Source: Bacillota bacterium (GTDB lineage: Bacteria; Bacillota; Clostridia; Lachnospirales; Anaerotignaceae). Taken from it: a stretch of 64,000 nt of DNA. The stretch lies in NCBI GenBank assembly GCA_019422105.1, contig JAHZDZ010000001.1, positions 331,751-395,750 on the forward strand, read 5' to 3'. Within the stretch, counting starts at the first letter, position 1. The number at the start of each line of letters is the position of its first letter. The notes below the pieces were generated by a model. It searched no databases and was not told the DNA's origin. It was given only the letters and a program-made list of their open reading frames with translations. The position numbers were made by a program, and so were the translations under genes. Below, one piece after another: positions 24,736 to 33,419 of this stretch.

Positions 24736-25663
24736 GAATAGCCTCCCCCAGCCTTTTTTCCGCAATAGAGAGGGCACACGCCGCCCCGTCTCTTTCAGAG
24801 CTCATAACAGACGCATTTGGATAAAGCGTGCGTATTTTTTCTTTCAGTCCCTCCCTAAATTGAGGTTCGTTTTCAAACAGCCCTCCGTGAAGAAGCACTC
24901 GAAACCCCTCCTCATGACTTAAACCCATACTGCCATGCAGCGCTTTGACATGTTCCAAAAGAGCATTCAGCGCCATTTCCAAAATTGCCCCGCAAACCCC
25001 GTCTCCCTTTTTCGCTTCCTTCAGTACCAGCACGGAAATACGGGCAATATCCATCTTCTTTGTATCTTCCTTATAAACAAAATCCATAAGCTGAGGTACT
25101 TCTGTCTTACCCAGATTTTGCAGTATCCTTTCTGTCAGGGAGGTTCTCTCTCCACGGCCGTCAAAGGCTCTCATGACAGCTCTCAATCCCTCAAGGCCAA
25201 GAAAGTATCCGCTTCCCTCATCCCCCAGAAGATATTCCCATCCTCCGGCGTGTACGACATTACCCGTTCTGTCTCTTCCAAAGGAGTTGGAACCTGTCCC
25301 GGCGACAATAATCATACAGGGAATTTCCCTATCCTCCGCCGTCAGGTAAAGAAGAGTGTCGTTCATCACCTGCATCGGACAGGAAAGTCCCAGCTCCTCA
25401 AGTATTTGCTCCATTTCCCGTTTGTTTTTTTCGTTGTCAATACCCGCGCTTCCCACGCAGATGCCGCCGCACTCCTGCGCGCAAGTCTTTTCCCCGTAAA
25501 AAAAGCTCTCAAGCAACCGCCTCAGATTTTCCTCCACTTCCTTTCTGGACAACGCATACAGGTTTGTCGCCTCCCCTGTATATTCTGCTGCTTCGCGCCC
25601 ATCCCCAAAGGAAGCTCTCAGGCGGCTTCTGGTGCCGCCTCCGTCAATACCCACAAAATACAC
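24716..25663 (-). CDS. BadF/BadG/BcrA/BcrD ATPase family protein (N-acetylglucosamine-kinase-like)
   Basis: 315 aa from a GTG at 25663 (VYFVGIDGGGTRSR), which follows GGGGGG; longer frames to 25753 start in non-homologous sequence. The ASKHA ATPase fold is shown by phosphate-1 GIDGGGTRSR, the IIVAGTGSNSFGRD segment, LLGDEGSGYFLGLEG, and a C-terminal LLHGGLFENE. It most likely phosphorylates an amino sugar or similar metabolite; the benzoyl-CoA-reductase activator branch of the family is less likely given the size. It is the first gene of kinase-permease-C_GCAxxG_C_C. Confidence 0.85.
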   Translation of the reverse strand: MYFVGIDGGGTRSRLRASFGDGREAAEYTGEATNLYALSRKEVEENLRRLLESFFYGEKTCAQECGGICVGSAGIDNEKNKREMEQILEELGLSCPMQVMNDTLLYLTAEDREIPCMIIVAGTGSNSFGRDRTGNVVHAGGWEYLLGDEGSGYFLGLEGLRAVMRAFDGRGERTSLTERILQNLGKTEVPQLMDFVYKEDTKKMDIARISVLVLKEAKKGDGVCGAILEMALNALLEHVKALHGSMGLSHEEGFRVLLHGGLFENEPQFREGLKEKIRTLYPNASVMSSERDGAACALSIAEKRLGEAIHEKLQS

Positions 25664-26108
25664 AATGCCGCCCCCCAATCTAAGTAGCTGCTGTAAAAAA
25701 TACACCACATAAAAACCAGCAATATTTTTAAAAGTTCCTATCTGGAAAAACAAAATTTAAGCGTTCCCGTTATCAGGCAAATATCCATAGACTGCCGCAA
25801 GAAAAAAGCCTTGCCTGACAAGCAAAGAAAGCCTGATACATCAGGCTTTCAGCGTAACAAAAAGATAAAACCTCAGGGCCTGTAACCCTGAACTTGTACA
25901 AGGGTTTTATTCCCCTGACCCCGTAGAAACCGCCTCAATGCGGTTTCTTAAAAATCTTTTGTCCCATTTTTGATTTAGGTAATCCTAAGATTTTAAAATA
26001 GTTTTGTTGACAGCATGGAAAGCCGTATTCAAAGGGCTTTCTCTATTTCCACAAATTCCAGTGACACCGAGCTTCAGAAAAACTTAACCTTTTCTTTATT
26101 CAAAACAT
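25664..26108. other. Gene-free region with hairpins upstream of the metabolite kinase
   Basis: Contains a perfect 10-bp hairpin GAAAGCCTGA-TACA-TCAGGCTTTC (25827-25850), a 9-bp hairpin AGAAACCGC / GCGGTTTCT (25925-25948) and an AACCCT / AGGGTT pair (25881-25903). The phrase AAAATAGTTTTGTTGACAGC (25995-26014) recurs at about 14855. No ORF is supported. One hairpin may terminate the smsCB transcript. Confidence 0.55.
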
Positions 26109-27026
26109 TTATTTCAGGAAGCCGCTCACAATCTGCGCCTCCGCCTCCGCCTCCGTCAGTCCCAAAGTCATAAGCTTTATAATCTGCTCTCCCGCAATTT
26201 TCCCGATAGCCGCCTCATGAATGAGCTGCGCCTCCACGTTGTTTGCCGTTATTTCCGGAATTGCACTCACGGAAGCGTTGTCCATAATGATGGCGTCACA
26301 TTCGGAATGACCCATACATTTCGCGTTGCCGTTAATTTTGGAGAGAAAAAGCTGTTTTGAGTTATCCTTTGCCACAGAACGGGATACCAGACTGACGCTG
26401 GAATCGTCCCCATCCATATCAATAGAAAATTTTGTCTCCGCATACTGCTGTCCGTGCGTCATAATTTTTTCCTTGATAATAACCGTGGCGCCTGCCTTTG
26501 AATGGGCCTGCGTCGTCCTCACAGTGGAATCCACTCCCTTGAGCTGTACTGTCTCTATTTCCACATAGCTTCCCTCTTCCGCCTCAATAAACGTCTGGGG
26601 ATTGATAATACGTTTTCCGTTGCCGTCACCCGATCCGATATGCTTCTCCACATAGCGCATTTTCGCGTTTTTTCCCACAAAGAAACGGTGAATACCATCA
26701 TGCTGACTGTCCTCGCTGCCCATATTATGAACGCCGCAGCCCGCGACAATCAAAATATCCGCATCCTCACCGATATAAAAATCATTATATACCAAATCAT
26801 GAATGCCGCTTTTTGTCACCAACGCCGGAATGTGGACACTCTCGTTTTTGGTGCCCGGCTTGATGATAATGTCAATGCCCGATTTGTCTTCCTTGCCGAC
26901 AATCTGTATGTTTGCTGTGGAATTTCTTCCAGCGCTCTGGCTGTTCGTTCTGATATTATATGCCCCTACCGGAACGCCGTGTAAATCAGATACCTGTTCC
27001 AGAAGGATTTTTTCTATACTGTCCAT
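26109..27026 (-). CDS. smsB: SUF/SMS-type Fe-S cluster scaffold (SufB/SufD family)
   Basis: 305 aa, shorter than E. coli-type SufB or SufD. It has the beta-helix core typical of SufBD (GAYNIRTNSQSAGRNSTANIQIVGK, GIDIIIKPGTKN, VHNMGSEDSQHDGIHRFF) and the C-terminal motif LIHEAAIGKIAGEQIIKLMTLGLTEAEAEAQIVSGF, the SufB counterpart of HEATTSKI. A cysteine sits in SECDAIIMD. With only one SufC-like ATPase next to it and no sufD, sufS or sufU, this is the two-gene SMS (minimal) arrangement. It is translated 15 bp after smsC. Confidence 0.88.
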   Translation of the reverse strand: MDSIEKILLEQVSDLHGVPVGAYNIRTNSQSAGRNSTANIQIVGKEDKSGIDIIIKPGTKNESVHIPALVTKSGIHDLVYNDFYIGEDADILIVAGCGVHNMGSEDSQHDGIHRFFVGKNAKMRYVEKHIGSGDGNGKRIINPQTFIEAEEGSYVEIETVQLKGVDSTVRTTQAHSKAGATVIIKEKIMTHGQQYAETKFSIDMDGDDSSVSLVSRSVAKDNSKQLFLSKINGNAKCMGHSECDAIIMDNASVSAIPEITANNVEAQLIHEAAIGKIAGEQIIKLMTLGLTEAEAEAQIVSGFLK

Positions 27027-27041
27027 TTTAAAACTCCCCTT

Positions 27042-27749
27042 TTAACAAAATTTACAGCTGCTTTCCGTGTCCTCCAAAAGGCTTGGGAGTATTTCCTCTT
27101 TTTTGCCTTTGCTTACAATGCCGCCGTTGCGGAGTACAACAATTTCATCCGCAATATTCAGTATCCTCTCCTGATGGGAGATAATCACAATAGAGCCTCT
27201 GATTTCCCTGTGCATGCGCTCAAAAACATCAATGAGGTTTTTAAAGCTCCAAAGGTCAATACCGGCCTCCGGCTCGTCAAACACAGATATTTTTGTTTTC
27301 CGTGCAATAATCATAGCGATCTCTATTCTTTTTAATTCTCCTCCCGAAAGAGAGGCATTGACCTCCCTGTCAATGTAGTCTCTGGCGCACAGTCCCACCT
27401 CGGATAGATATACACAGGCTTCCTCCGTATTCAGGCTTTTGCCGGCCGCAAGTGTAATCAAATCACGCACCGTAACACCCTTAAATCTGACCGGCTGCTG
27501 GAAGGCAAAGCTGATGCCGGCCTTCGCCCTGTCTGTAATAGATAAATCCGTAATATCCTTTCCATCCAGAAGTATCTGTCCGCTGACCGGCTTTAAAATT
27601 CCTGCTATGACCTTAGCCAGAGTGGATTTTCCGCCGCCGTTTGGGCCGGTAATTACAATAAATTTTGAATCCTCAATGGTCAGATTAATATTTTTTAAAA
27701 TCTCTTTGGAATCCTCCACGGAAAAAGAGATATTCTTTAGCTCCAGCAT
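27042..27749 (-). CDS. smsC: SUF/SMS-type Fe-S assembly ATPase (SufC family)
   Basis: 235-residue ABC ATPase. Walker A is GPNGGGKSTLAK, Q-loop FAFQQP, signature LSGGELKRIEIAMI, Walker B ISVFDEPEAGIDLW, H-loop IVIISHQER. FDEPEAGID and SGGELKR are SufC-type rather than transporter-type. The C-terminus ends ESSCKFC, a CxxC tail that is unusual for SufC. It is the first gene of smsC-smsB and has a clear promoter with a dyad. Confidence 0.9.
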   Translation of the reverse strand: MLELKNISFSVEDSKEILKNINLTIEDSKFIVITGPNGGGKSTLAKVIAGILKPVSGQILLDGKDITDLSITDRAKAGISFAFQQPVRFKGVTVRDLITLAAGKSLNTEEACVYLSEVGLCARDYIDREVNASLSGGELKRIEIAMIIARKTKISVFDEPEAGIDLWSFKNLIDVFERMHREIRGSIVIISHQERILNIADEIVVLRNGGIVSKGKKEEILPSLLEDTESSCKFC

Positions 27750-27793
27750 CCTCTGCTACCTCCTAAAAATGGCATGTTTCCCACTATTTCAAC

Positions 27794-27840
27794 ATACTGT
27801 ATACTAGTACAAGTATAGCAACATAAAATATGGCAGTCAA
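27794..27840 (-). promoter_or_regulatory. smsCB promoter with overlapping dyad
   Basis: Minus strand: TTGACT (27835-27840), 17-bp spacer, TATACT (27812-27817). An imperfect palindrome ATACTTGTA-CTAG-TATACAGTAT (27794-27816) overlaps the -10 and start region. This is where an IscR/Rrf2-type or similar repressor could bind. No regulator gene is adjacent. Confidence 0.65.
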
Positions 27841-27993
27841 TAAAAAAAACAAAATATGACAATTCATTCACACACAGTCATTTTCTCCCTTTGCCAACAT
27901 TTTATGTATGTTTCCTGCGCGCCAAATAAATTTGCCTAATCCCCGTAAAATCTCCGATATAAAAGTATGCTTTTTTTCAGAGGCCATATCAGG

Positions 27994-28509
27994 TCATTCC
28001 TTCTTTTTTACGGAAAACACAATATGAGGCATATCTATATTGTAATAATGCTTTGTAACTCTACCCTTTTCCGTCATGCCGTTTCTTTCGGCCACTCGAA
28101 TCGAGGGCATATTGTTTTCTCTTATGATAGAATAAAGCTCGGTAAAGCCCAAAACATGAAAACCATACTCCCTGCATGCAAGAGCCGCTTCCATGGCAAA
28201 GCCCCTGTGCCAGTATTCCCTGCAAAATAAATAGCCTATTTCCGGCGCCTCAGCTTCTCCCCATTCCTGCATGGTAATGCCGCATTGGCCTATCAGCTCT
28301 CCCGATTTCTTCTCCACAACAGCCCAAAGGCCAAAACCATATTTTTGATACCGTTTTATCTGCCTTTTTATCCATTCGTCCGCTTCCGCATCACAAAACG
28401 CATGTGCATAAGCATACATAACCTCATCATCCTGAAGCATACGGCAAATATATGCCCTGTCCTCCCAAGTCATTTCTCTGAATATAAGCCTTTCGCTTTC
28501 CAGCGTCAT
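27994..28509 (-). CDS. GNAT family N-acetyltransferase
   Basis: 171 residues of the RimJ/RimL type: LESERLIFREMTWED at the N-terminus, GLWAVVEKKSGELIGQCGIT, then the acetyl-CoA region EIGYLFCREYWHRGFAMEAALACREYGFHVLG and ENNMPSIRVAERNGM. The acceptor is unknown (protein N-terminus, or a small molecule including antibiotics). A ribosome site GAGGG precedes the ATG. It lies 85 bp downstream of the ABC-F/MFS operon. Confidence 0.88.
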   Translation of the reverse strand: MTLESERLIFREMTWEDRAYICRMLQDDEVMYAYAHAFCDAEADEWIKRQIKRYQKYGFGLWAVVEKKSGELIGQCGITMQEWGEAEAPEIGYLFCREYWHRGFAMEAALACREYGFHVLGFTELYSIIRENNMPSIRVAERNGMTEKGRVTKHYYNIDMPHIVFSVKKKE

Positions 28510-28594
28510 ATGAATCCCTCTTCTTCTTTAAATAACTTGCTATGATACCTCATAGACAACTTAGCGTAACTGTCATCCGATTCATTTAAGTCTG

Positions 28595-29806
28595 TCACAG
28601 ACTGCCCATAAAACCTCTGTTTTTCAACGTACACAGCGCATATAGTACGACCAGTAAACTGTTTACAAGAAGAATGGACTGTATGGAAACATAATCCGCC
28701 ATAGGCCCAAAGAGAAGCGTTCCCAAGGGCATAGCGCAGGCATTGGCAATCTGCACCATACTGAATACTCTCCCGTGCATCCCGGCGTCGGAATATTCCT
28801 GTAAAGCGGCAGTCGCCGGTGCGTTAAAGCAGGGCAGTGAAATACCGATAAGACAGTTAAACAGAAGATAGACGGCAAAAACCGGAGCCGCGCCAATTCC
28901 AAACATCATCATGCCATAAAAAACAGTAGCCGCTATGACCGTCAAACGTTTATTCCGAAAGCCTCCCCATACAGAAATCAAAAGTCCGCCAAAAACGGCC
29001 CCCAGACTGAATACCATTTCGCTGACACTAAGCCGCCATACCTCCGCCCCAAAGCTTCTGCTCACCAAAAGAGGCGTTAAAAAAGCGGAGGGACTGATAA
29101 GCACGGCAACCACAGCCAAAAAAATAATCTGCTGCTTGACAAAGGCGTTTTCCCTGAGATAGGAAAAACCCTTTTTTATATCCTTCAAAACGGAAACCGC
29201 TCCCTCTACCGCCCTTTCCTGTTTTTTTGACGGCGTAGCTTTGATAGTCGCAGTAATGCCGATACCAACAGCAGCCGTTGCAGCATCTACAAAAAAGGTC
29301 GCCTCTATGGTCATAAAGGACAGTATCATTCCGCTTGCCGCCGGGGCCAGAAAGGTTGTCAGAGAGGTAAGAGTGCTGTTGATGCCGTTTACCCGCAGCA
29401 AATGTTCTGTCGGCACCAGCTCAGGAAGATAGGCGCTGACTGCCGGCATTTGGATACCGCTTCCCGCAGAGCGCACCGACAGAACAAAAAACAGCAGCCA
29501 TACTTTTCGGTATCCGCTTAAAAACAGCAGCGCCGCAAAAAGAGTAACAGCCGCAATTCCTGCGTCCGAGAGCATAATCAGCTTCCTCCTATCATACCTG
29601 TCAAGCCATACCCCCGCAAAGAGGGATATGGCAATCTGAGGCACAAACCCGCAGAGTGTAGAGATTGTCATCATAACGCCTGATGAGGTTTGAAGAGTAA
29701 TGTACCATATGATAGCGTACTGCACCAGCGCCGATCCAAAAAGAGATATGGTCTGGGCTGTCAGAAATTTTGCCGTATTCCTTTTCCAGTTATTGATACC
29801 TTCCAT
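28595..29806 (-). CDS. MFS efflux transporter, Mef-like (MFS_3)
   Basis: 403 aa from ATG 29806 (MEGINNWKRN) after GGGAGGAG; the longer frame to 29950 lies inside the ABC-F gene. It has about 12 membrane segments, loop motif AGVWLDRYDRRKLIM, and an N-terminus NNWKRNTAKFLTAQTISLFGSAL that recalls macrolide efflux proteins of the Mef type. It overlaps the ABC-F gene by 17 bp. ABC-F plus MFS pairing repeats the logic of mef/msr(D) operons, so export of a ribosome-targeting drug is plausible but not shown. Confidence 0.85.
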   Translation of the reverse strand: MEGINNWKRNTAKFLTAQTISLFGSALVQYAIIWYITLQTSSGVMMTISTLCGFVPQIAISLFAGVWLDRYDRRKLIMLSDAGIAAVTLFAALLFLSGYRKVWLLFFVLSVRSAGSGIQMPAVSAYLPELVPTEHLLRVNGINSTLTSLTTFLAPAASGMILSFMTIEATFFVDAATAAVGIGITATIKATPSKKQERAVEGAVSVLKDIKKGFSYLRENAFVKQQIIFLAVVAVLISPSAFLTPLLVSRSFGAEVWRLSVSEMVFSLGAVFGGLLISVWGGFRNKRLTVIAATVFYGMMMFGIGAAPVFAVYLLFNCLIGISLPCFNAPATAALQEYSDAGMHGRVFSMVQIANACAMPLGTLLFGPMADYVSIQSILLVNSLLVVLYALCTLKNRGFMGSL

Positions 29807-31352
29807 TTTCTTTCTCCTCCCGCAGCGCCTCCATAGAAATCTCCCTGTCCGCCCAATCCCTGTAAAAAGCCTCCTCATGACTGACCAGGAGTACGCTTCC
29901 CCTAAACTGAACCAGCGCATCCCGCAAAGCCTTCTTGGTATCCGCGTCAAAATGATTCGTCGGCTCGTCCAATATCAAAAAATTGCAGTTCCTGTAAAGG
30001 ATGCACCCCAGCTTTACCCTGGACTGCTCTCCGCCGCTCATGGAAGAGATTCTTTGCATTGCCTTGTCCTCCTTCAGACCCAGTCTGGCCAGATATTTCC
30101 TTATTTCTTTTTTATTCCGTTTCGGGTACACATCCGAAAGTATCTCAAAGGGCGTTTTATTTTCCTCCGCCCATTTTAAGTCCTGCTCATAGTAAGCATA
30201 CCGCACCTGAGGCGCAAAAGTAAAGCCTCCCTTTAAGGGCTGTATCTCCCCTGTCAGAGTTTTCAGAAGAGTGGACTTACCAATGCCGTTAAAACCGGTC
30301 ATCACCACCTTTTCGCCGCCCTTTATGGTAAAGCACAAATTTTCAAAAAGAGGATTCGTGTATCCCACGGCAAGGCCCCGTACTTCAAGGGCATCGTGCG
30401 TCTCCAATGGATATTCCTCAAAATGGATGACAGGCTTTGCCAAAAGCGCCGGCGCATCCAGTTTCTCCATTCTGTCCAACTGCTTCTGTCTGCCCCTTGC
30501 CATCTTGGACTTGATTCCCGCTTTATTTTTTCGTATAAACGCCTCTGTTTCCTCAATCTTTTTTTGTTGGGCATGGAACTGCCTGATATATTCTTCCCTC
30601 AAATGCTCCTTTTGTTTCAGGTAAGAGAGGTAGCTTCCGTGATATTTCCGTATGGTACCGAATTCAATATCACAAATGCCTTCAGAGATACGCTCAAGAA
30701 ACGAAAAATCATGGGACACCACAACAAAAGCTCCCCGAAAGCTCCTTAGATACTCCCCAAGCCAAGCCACATGCTCCTTGTCAAGAAAATTAGTGGGCTC
30801 ATCCAGCAAAAGCACATCCGGCTCCATAAGCAGCAGCTTCGCCAATATCACCTTTGCCTTCTGTCCCCCGCTCAGCCTGCCCATTTCCTGAAAAAGCCCT
30901 ATGGCGTTAAGCCCCAAACCACCTGCCACCCTGGCAACTCTTGTATCCACAGAATAGAAATCCGCCTCCAAAAGCCTTTCCTGTATAGCAGCCGCCTGAA
31001 GCAAAAGTTTCTCCCCATTCACCTCGCCGCCTTTTTGATAAAGCTCCTCCATTTCCTTTTCCATACAATAAAGGGGCTGAAAAGCGCTCTTTAAATATGC
31101 CTCAACAGTTGCACTGTCCTTCACCGTGGCATACTGGTCAAGATAACCTCTATGAACGCCCTGCTGCCATTTTATCTGCCCCTCATCAGGCATCATATTC
31201 CCGGCCATAATTTGTATCAGCGTGCTCTTTCCGGCGCCGTTAGGCCCCACTACCCCAATGTGCTCCCCCTTATGGAGTGCAAAGGATGCATTTTTATAGA
31301 GGCTTTTTTCCGCAAAGGTGTGACTTAATCCTGTAATCTCAAATAAACTCAT
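29790..31352 (-). CDS. ABC-F family ATPase (ribosome-acting)
   Basis: 520 aa with two ABC domains and no membrane segments. ABC1 has GPNGAGKSTLIQ, LSGGQKAKVILAKLL and VLLLDEPTNFLD. A charged interdomain linker follows (about residues 245-300, KQKEHLREEYIRQFHAQQKKIEE). ABC2 has GFNGIGKSTLLK, MSGGEQSRVKLG and FLILDEPTNHFD. ABC-F proteins act on the ribosome either as translation factors or as antibiotic-resistance factors. The overlapping Mef-like exporter and the attenuator-containing leader favour resistance. The start has AAGGA six bases upstream. Confidence 0.93.
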   Translation of the reverse strand: MSLFEITGLSHTFAEKSLYKNASFALHKGEHIGVVGPNGAGKSTLIQIMAGNMMPDEGQIKWQQGVHRGYLDQYATVKDSATVEAYLKSAFQPLYCMEKEMEELYQKGGEVNGEKLLLQAAAIQERLLEADFYSVDTRVARVAGGLGLNAIGLFQEMGRLSGGQKAKVILAKLLLMEPDVLLLDEPTNFLDKEHVAWLGEYLRSFRGAFVVVSHDFSFLERISEGICDIEFGTIRKYHGSYLSYLKQKEHLREEYIRQFHAQQKKIEETEAFIRKNKAGIKSKMARGRQKQLDRMEKLDAPALLAKPVIHFEEYPLETHDALEVRGLAVGYTNPLFENLCFTIKGGEKVVMTGFNGIGKSTLLKTLTGEIQPLKGGFTFAPQVRYAYYEQDLKWAEENKTPFEILSDVYPKRNKKEIRKYLARLGLKEDKAMQRISSMSGGEQSRVKLGCILYRNCNFLILDEPTNHFDADTKKALRDALVQFRGSVLLVSHEEAFYRDWADREISMEALREEKENGRYQ

Positions 31353-31481
31353 AATGATTCCTTCTTTCTGAATTTAGTAATTCTCCAGCTTTTTTACCGC
31401 TTTTTCTGACAGGGAAACCTGGCAGTAACGGCAGACCCTTCAGGTCAATCTGTTTTCTCCCTCTTGTTTTTATTGCGCAGT

Positions 31482-31526
31482 CAAAAAAAACAGGAGTATG
31501 CAATAAATGCAAAGCCCCTGTTTTAA
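31482..31526 (-). terminator. Proximal attenuator hairpin upstream of ABC-F
   Basis: Minus strand: AAAACAGGG with inner TGCA-TTTAT-TGCA, closing CCTGTTTT and a following TTTTTTT tract. It is one of two consecutive intrinsic terminators in the leader. Confidence 0.75.
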
Positions 31527-31566
31527 AAAAAACAAAAGGCCATGGACAAAGCCTTGTCCATGGCCC
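31525..31566 (-). terminator. Distal attenuator hairpin upstream of ABC-F
   Basis: Perfect 12-bp stem GGCCATGGACAA / TTGTCCATGGCC (31538-31565) followed on the minus strand by TTTTGTTTTTTTT. It is a strong intrinsic terminator between the leader ORF and the ABC-F gene, so readthrough must be regulated. Confidence 0.85.
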
Positions 31567-31714
31567 TAATTTATAATTTTTTCCGTAACCGGCAAAAAGG
31601 AATCACAAAAAAGCGTGCACAATAAATGCAGTCCCAAAGCCTTGGCCTGTATGGATTACATGAGATGCACAGAATTTTTATAGCCTGTCTGCCGGTAAAG
31701 AAGTAAGCTTACGC

Positions 31715-31804
31715 CTATAAATTAACCTCTGTACAATGCTTTACCGTATCCATTTGTACAGAGATAAGTTTTTCACGCAATAATAAATCTTTATTATCTA
31801 CCAT
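31715..31804 (-). CDS. Putative regulatory leader peptide of the ABC-F operon
   Basis: A 29-codon ORF beginning MVDNKDLLLREKLISV and ending HCTEVNL, stop TAG. It lies 30-70 nt downstream of the promoter and before two terminators. A GGGTG is present about nine bases upstream of the ATG. Within the ORF, CTCTGTACA (codons around ISVQ) pairs with TGTACAGAG (CTE), so ribosome position could alter folding. This is the pattern of drug-induced ribosome-mediated attenuation known for msr(D)- and vmlR-like genes. No homologous leader is recognised, so translation is inferred from layout. Confidence 0.6.
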   Translation of the reverse strand: MVDNKDLLLREKLISVQMDTVKHCTEVNL

Positions 31805-31859
31805 TTGTATCACCCGTCCTGCCTTTCAAACCAATATTTCCTTTTTTACAACCAAAGCA

Positions 31860-31889
31860 GTTATACCACAATTATGACTATTCTGTCAA
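31860..31889 (-). promoter_or_regulatory. Promoter of the ABC-F leader transcript
   Basis: Minus strand TTGACA (31884-31889), 18-bp spacer, TATAAC (31860-31865). This implies a leader of about 500 nt before the ABC-F start codon, most of it holding the leader ORF and attenuators. Confidence 0.75.
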
Positions 31890-31986
31890 TAGGTCATATT
31901 AACATGCTGTATTTGTAATGAAACTGACACAAAACACAACAAAAAAACGGTGTATAATGGAAGAAAAAGGAATGGGGGAGATTATC

Positions 31987-33303
31987 ATGAAAAAAATATT
32001 ATGTATTTTCACAGTGCTGTTTTCATTCTGCCTGGCAGCATCGGTTTTTGCTTCGGAAACGCCATTTCGCATTAACAGAGAAATATGGGAGACAAAAACG
32101 CCTCTGGAAATAAAAAACGGCACCACAATGATAGCACTTGACGATTTGGCAGAATGCTTTCTGGCAGATATCAATCCATCCGAAAAAGGTCAATCACTCC
32201 GCTACAAAGAAATAACCTGCACCTTTGCGCCTGACAGCGCCGCCGTAAAAGTGGAAACAGCAGAGAACAAGGACACTGTGACGCTATCCGTCCTGCCATA
32301 TATGAGAGACGGGCATCTCATGATTCCTCTCAGAGAGGTATGCAGCAAGCTCTATAATACGGCGGTAGAATGGTATCCTGCAGATAAATCAGCAGGACTT
32401 TTACTTAAAATCACACAGAATATTTCTGCCGAGGAAGCCGCAAAAATACAGAACAAGCCTGTAGATCGCGTGCTTTTTTCCTACAGCGACGGTTTCTGTG
32501 AGGAAAAGGTCCTTCTGAGCGGTGAGGAGGCAAAAACAAAAGCCCTGAGAATTGCATGGCTTCTGCCTTATCTGGTAAACTCGGCCAACAGAAGTCAATG
32601 TGCACCCTATGCCGTTTCACTGAAAATTGATTACAAGGATGGCAGTAACGCTGAATTGACACTTGACTGGATAGACGGCATTGACTTTGAAAGAATTTTT
32701 TCACCTCTGACAGAGGATTTGGAGGTACGCCGCCAGGTAGAACCCTTACTTAAGTCTACTGTTGACGATTTGGAACGCTGCACGCTCTCCAATACTGTGA
32801 TGGGAGAAATTGAGCTGAAAAGAGAGGACAATCCGAAATTTTTTGAAGAGCTTCTCCCTCTCTTAAAAGCAGAAAGCGAGACAAATCCCCTCAAGGAATG
32901 GGAGGACAACTATCTTCTGCCAAACGACTATAACGGCGTCACCTTCACCTTCTGGGAAAGGGACACGGAAAACGCCCTGTTTCAGTACAGTATTAACACC
33001 TATACCAACGAGGCAGTCACCGCTTTTTTGAGAGAGAAGGGTTATGACGTCAAAATTCTGCCCACGCTGGACAAAATTAAAAGCGTCACTCTGAAAAAGA
33101 ATGATTTGACCTTAACCGTGCAGGATGACGATTTAAAGGAATTGATACTGAATACCTGCATGTCATTTTCCACCTATGGCAGTAAAATTGGTGTTCAAAT
33201 TGAGCTGAAGGAGTCAAACGGCTTCCGCTCTACTCTGGAGGGAAGCTTTGTCGAGGGACATATTCCGCCACAGATAGAGGCATTGTTTCCTGCGGGGAAA
33301 TAA
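31987..33303 (+). CDS. Secreted protein with copper-amine-oxidase N-terminal-like (stalk) domain
   Basis: 438 aa from ATG 31987 (MKKILCIFTVLFSFCLAASVFA), after GGGGGAG; the longer frame to 31918 has no signal peptide at its start. The signal peptide is about 22 residues with an A-x-A cleavage site. Residues 25-140 resemble the CuAO-N1/stalk domain common in Clostridia envelope proteins (FRINREIWE, TMIALDDLAECFLADIN, LPYMRDGHLMIPLREVCSKL, VEWYP). The remaining 300 residues are not recognised. It is divergent from the ABC-F leader and monocistronic. Confidence 0.8.
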   Translation: MKKILCIFTVLFSFCLAASVFASETPFRINREIWETKTPLEIKNGTTMIALDDLAECFLADINPSEKGQSLRYKEITCTFAPDSAAVKVETAENKDTVTLSVLPYMRDGHLMIPLREVCSKLYNTAVEWYPADKSAGLLLKITQNISAEEAAKIQNKPVDRVLFSYSDGFCEEKVLLSGEEAKTKALRIAWLLPYLVNSANRSQCAPYAVSLKIDYKDGSNAELTLDWIDGIDFERIFSPLTEDLEVRRQVEPLLKSTVDDLERCTLSNTVMGEIELKREDNPKFFEELLPLLKAESETNPLKEWEDNYLLPNDYNGVTFTFWERDTENALFQYSINTYTNEAVTAFLREKGYDVKILPTLDKIKSVTLKKNDLTLTVQDDDLKELILNTCMSFSTYGSKIGVQIELKESNGFRSTLEGSFVEGHIPPQIEALFPAGK

Positions 33304-33377
33304 CGTTTCATTAGAAATTCGTTTTACGGTATCATCAAACGCCTTCACCTTCCATCATAAGCAGAAAAATGAAAAAG

Positions 33378-33415
33378 AAAAAAGCAGTCCCGGTATTTAC
33401 GGGACTGCTTTTATA
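33378..33415. terminator. Bidirectional terminator
   Basis: AAGCAGTCCCG (33382-33392) pairs with CGGGACTGCTT (33400-33410), flanked by A and T runs. It serves the stalk-domain gene and the convergent anti-sigma gene. Confidence 0.85.
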
Positions 33416-33419
33416 TTCC

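Noticed and set aside
31899..32174. 91-codon minus-strand frame antisense to the stalk-domain gene
   Set aside because: It is a shadow of the signal-peptide gene and starts within its coding region.
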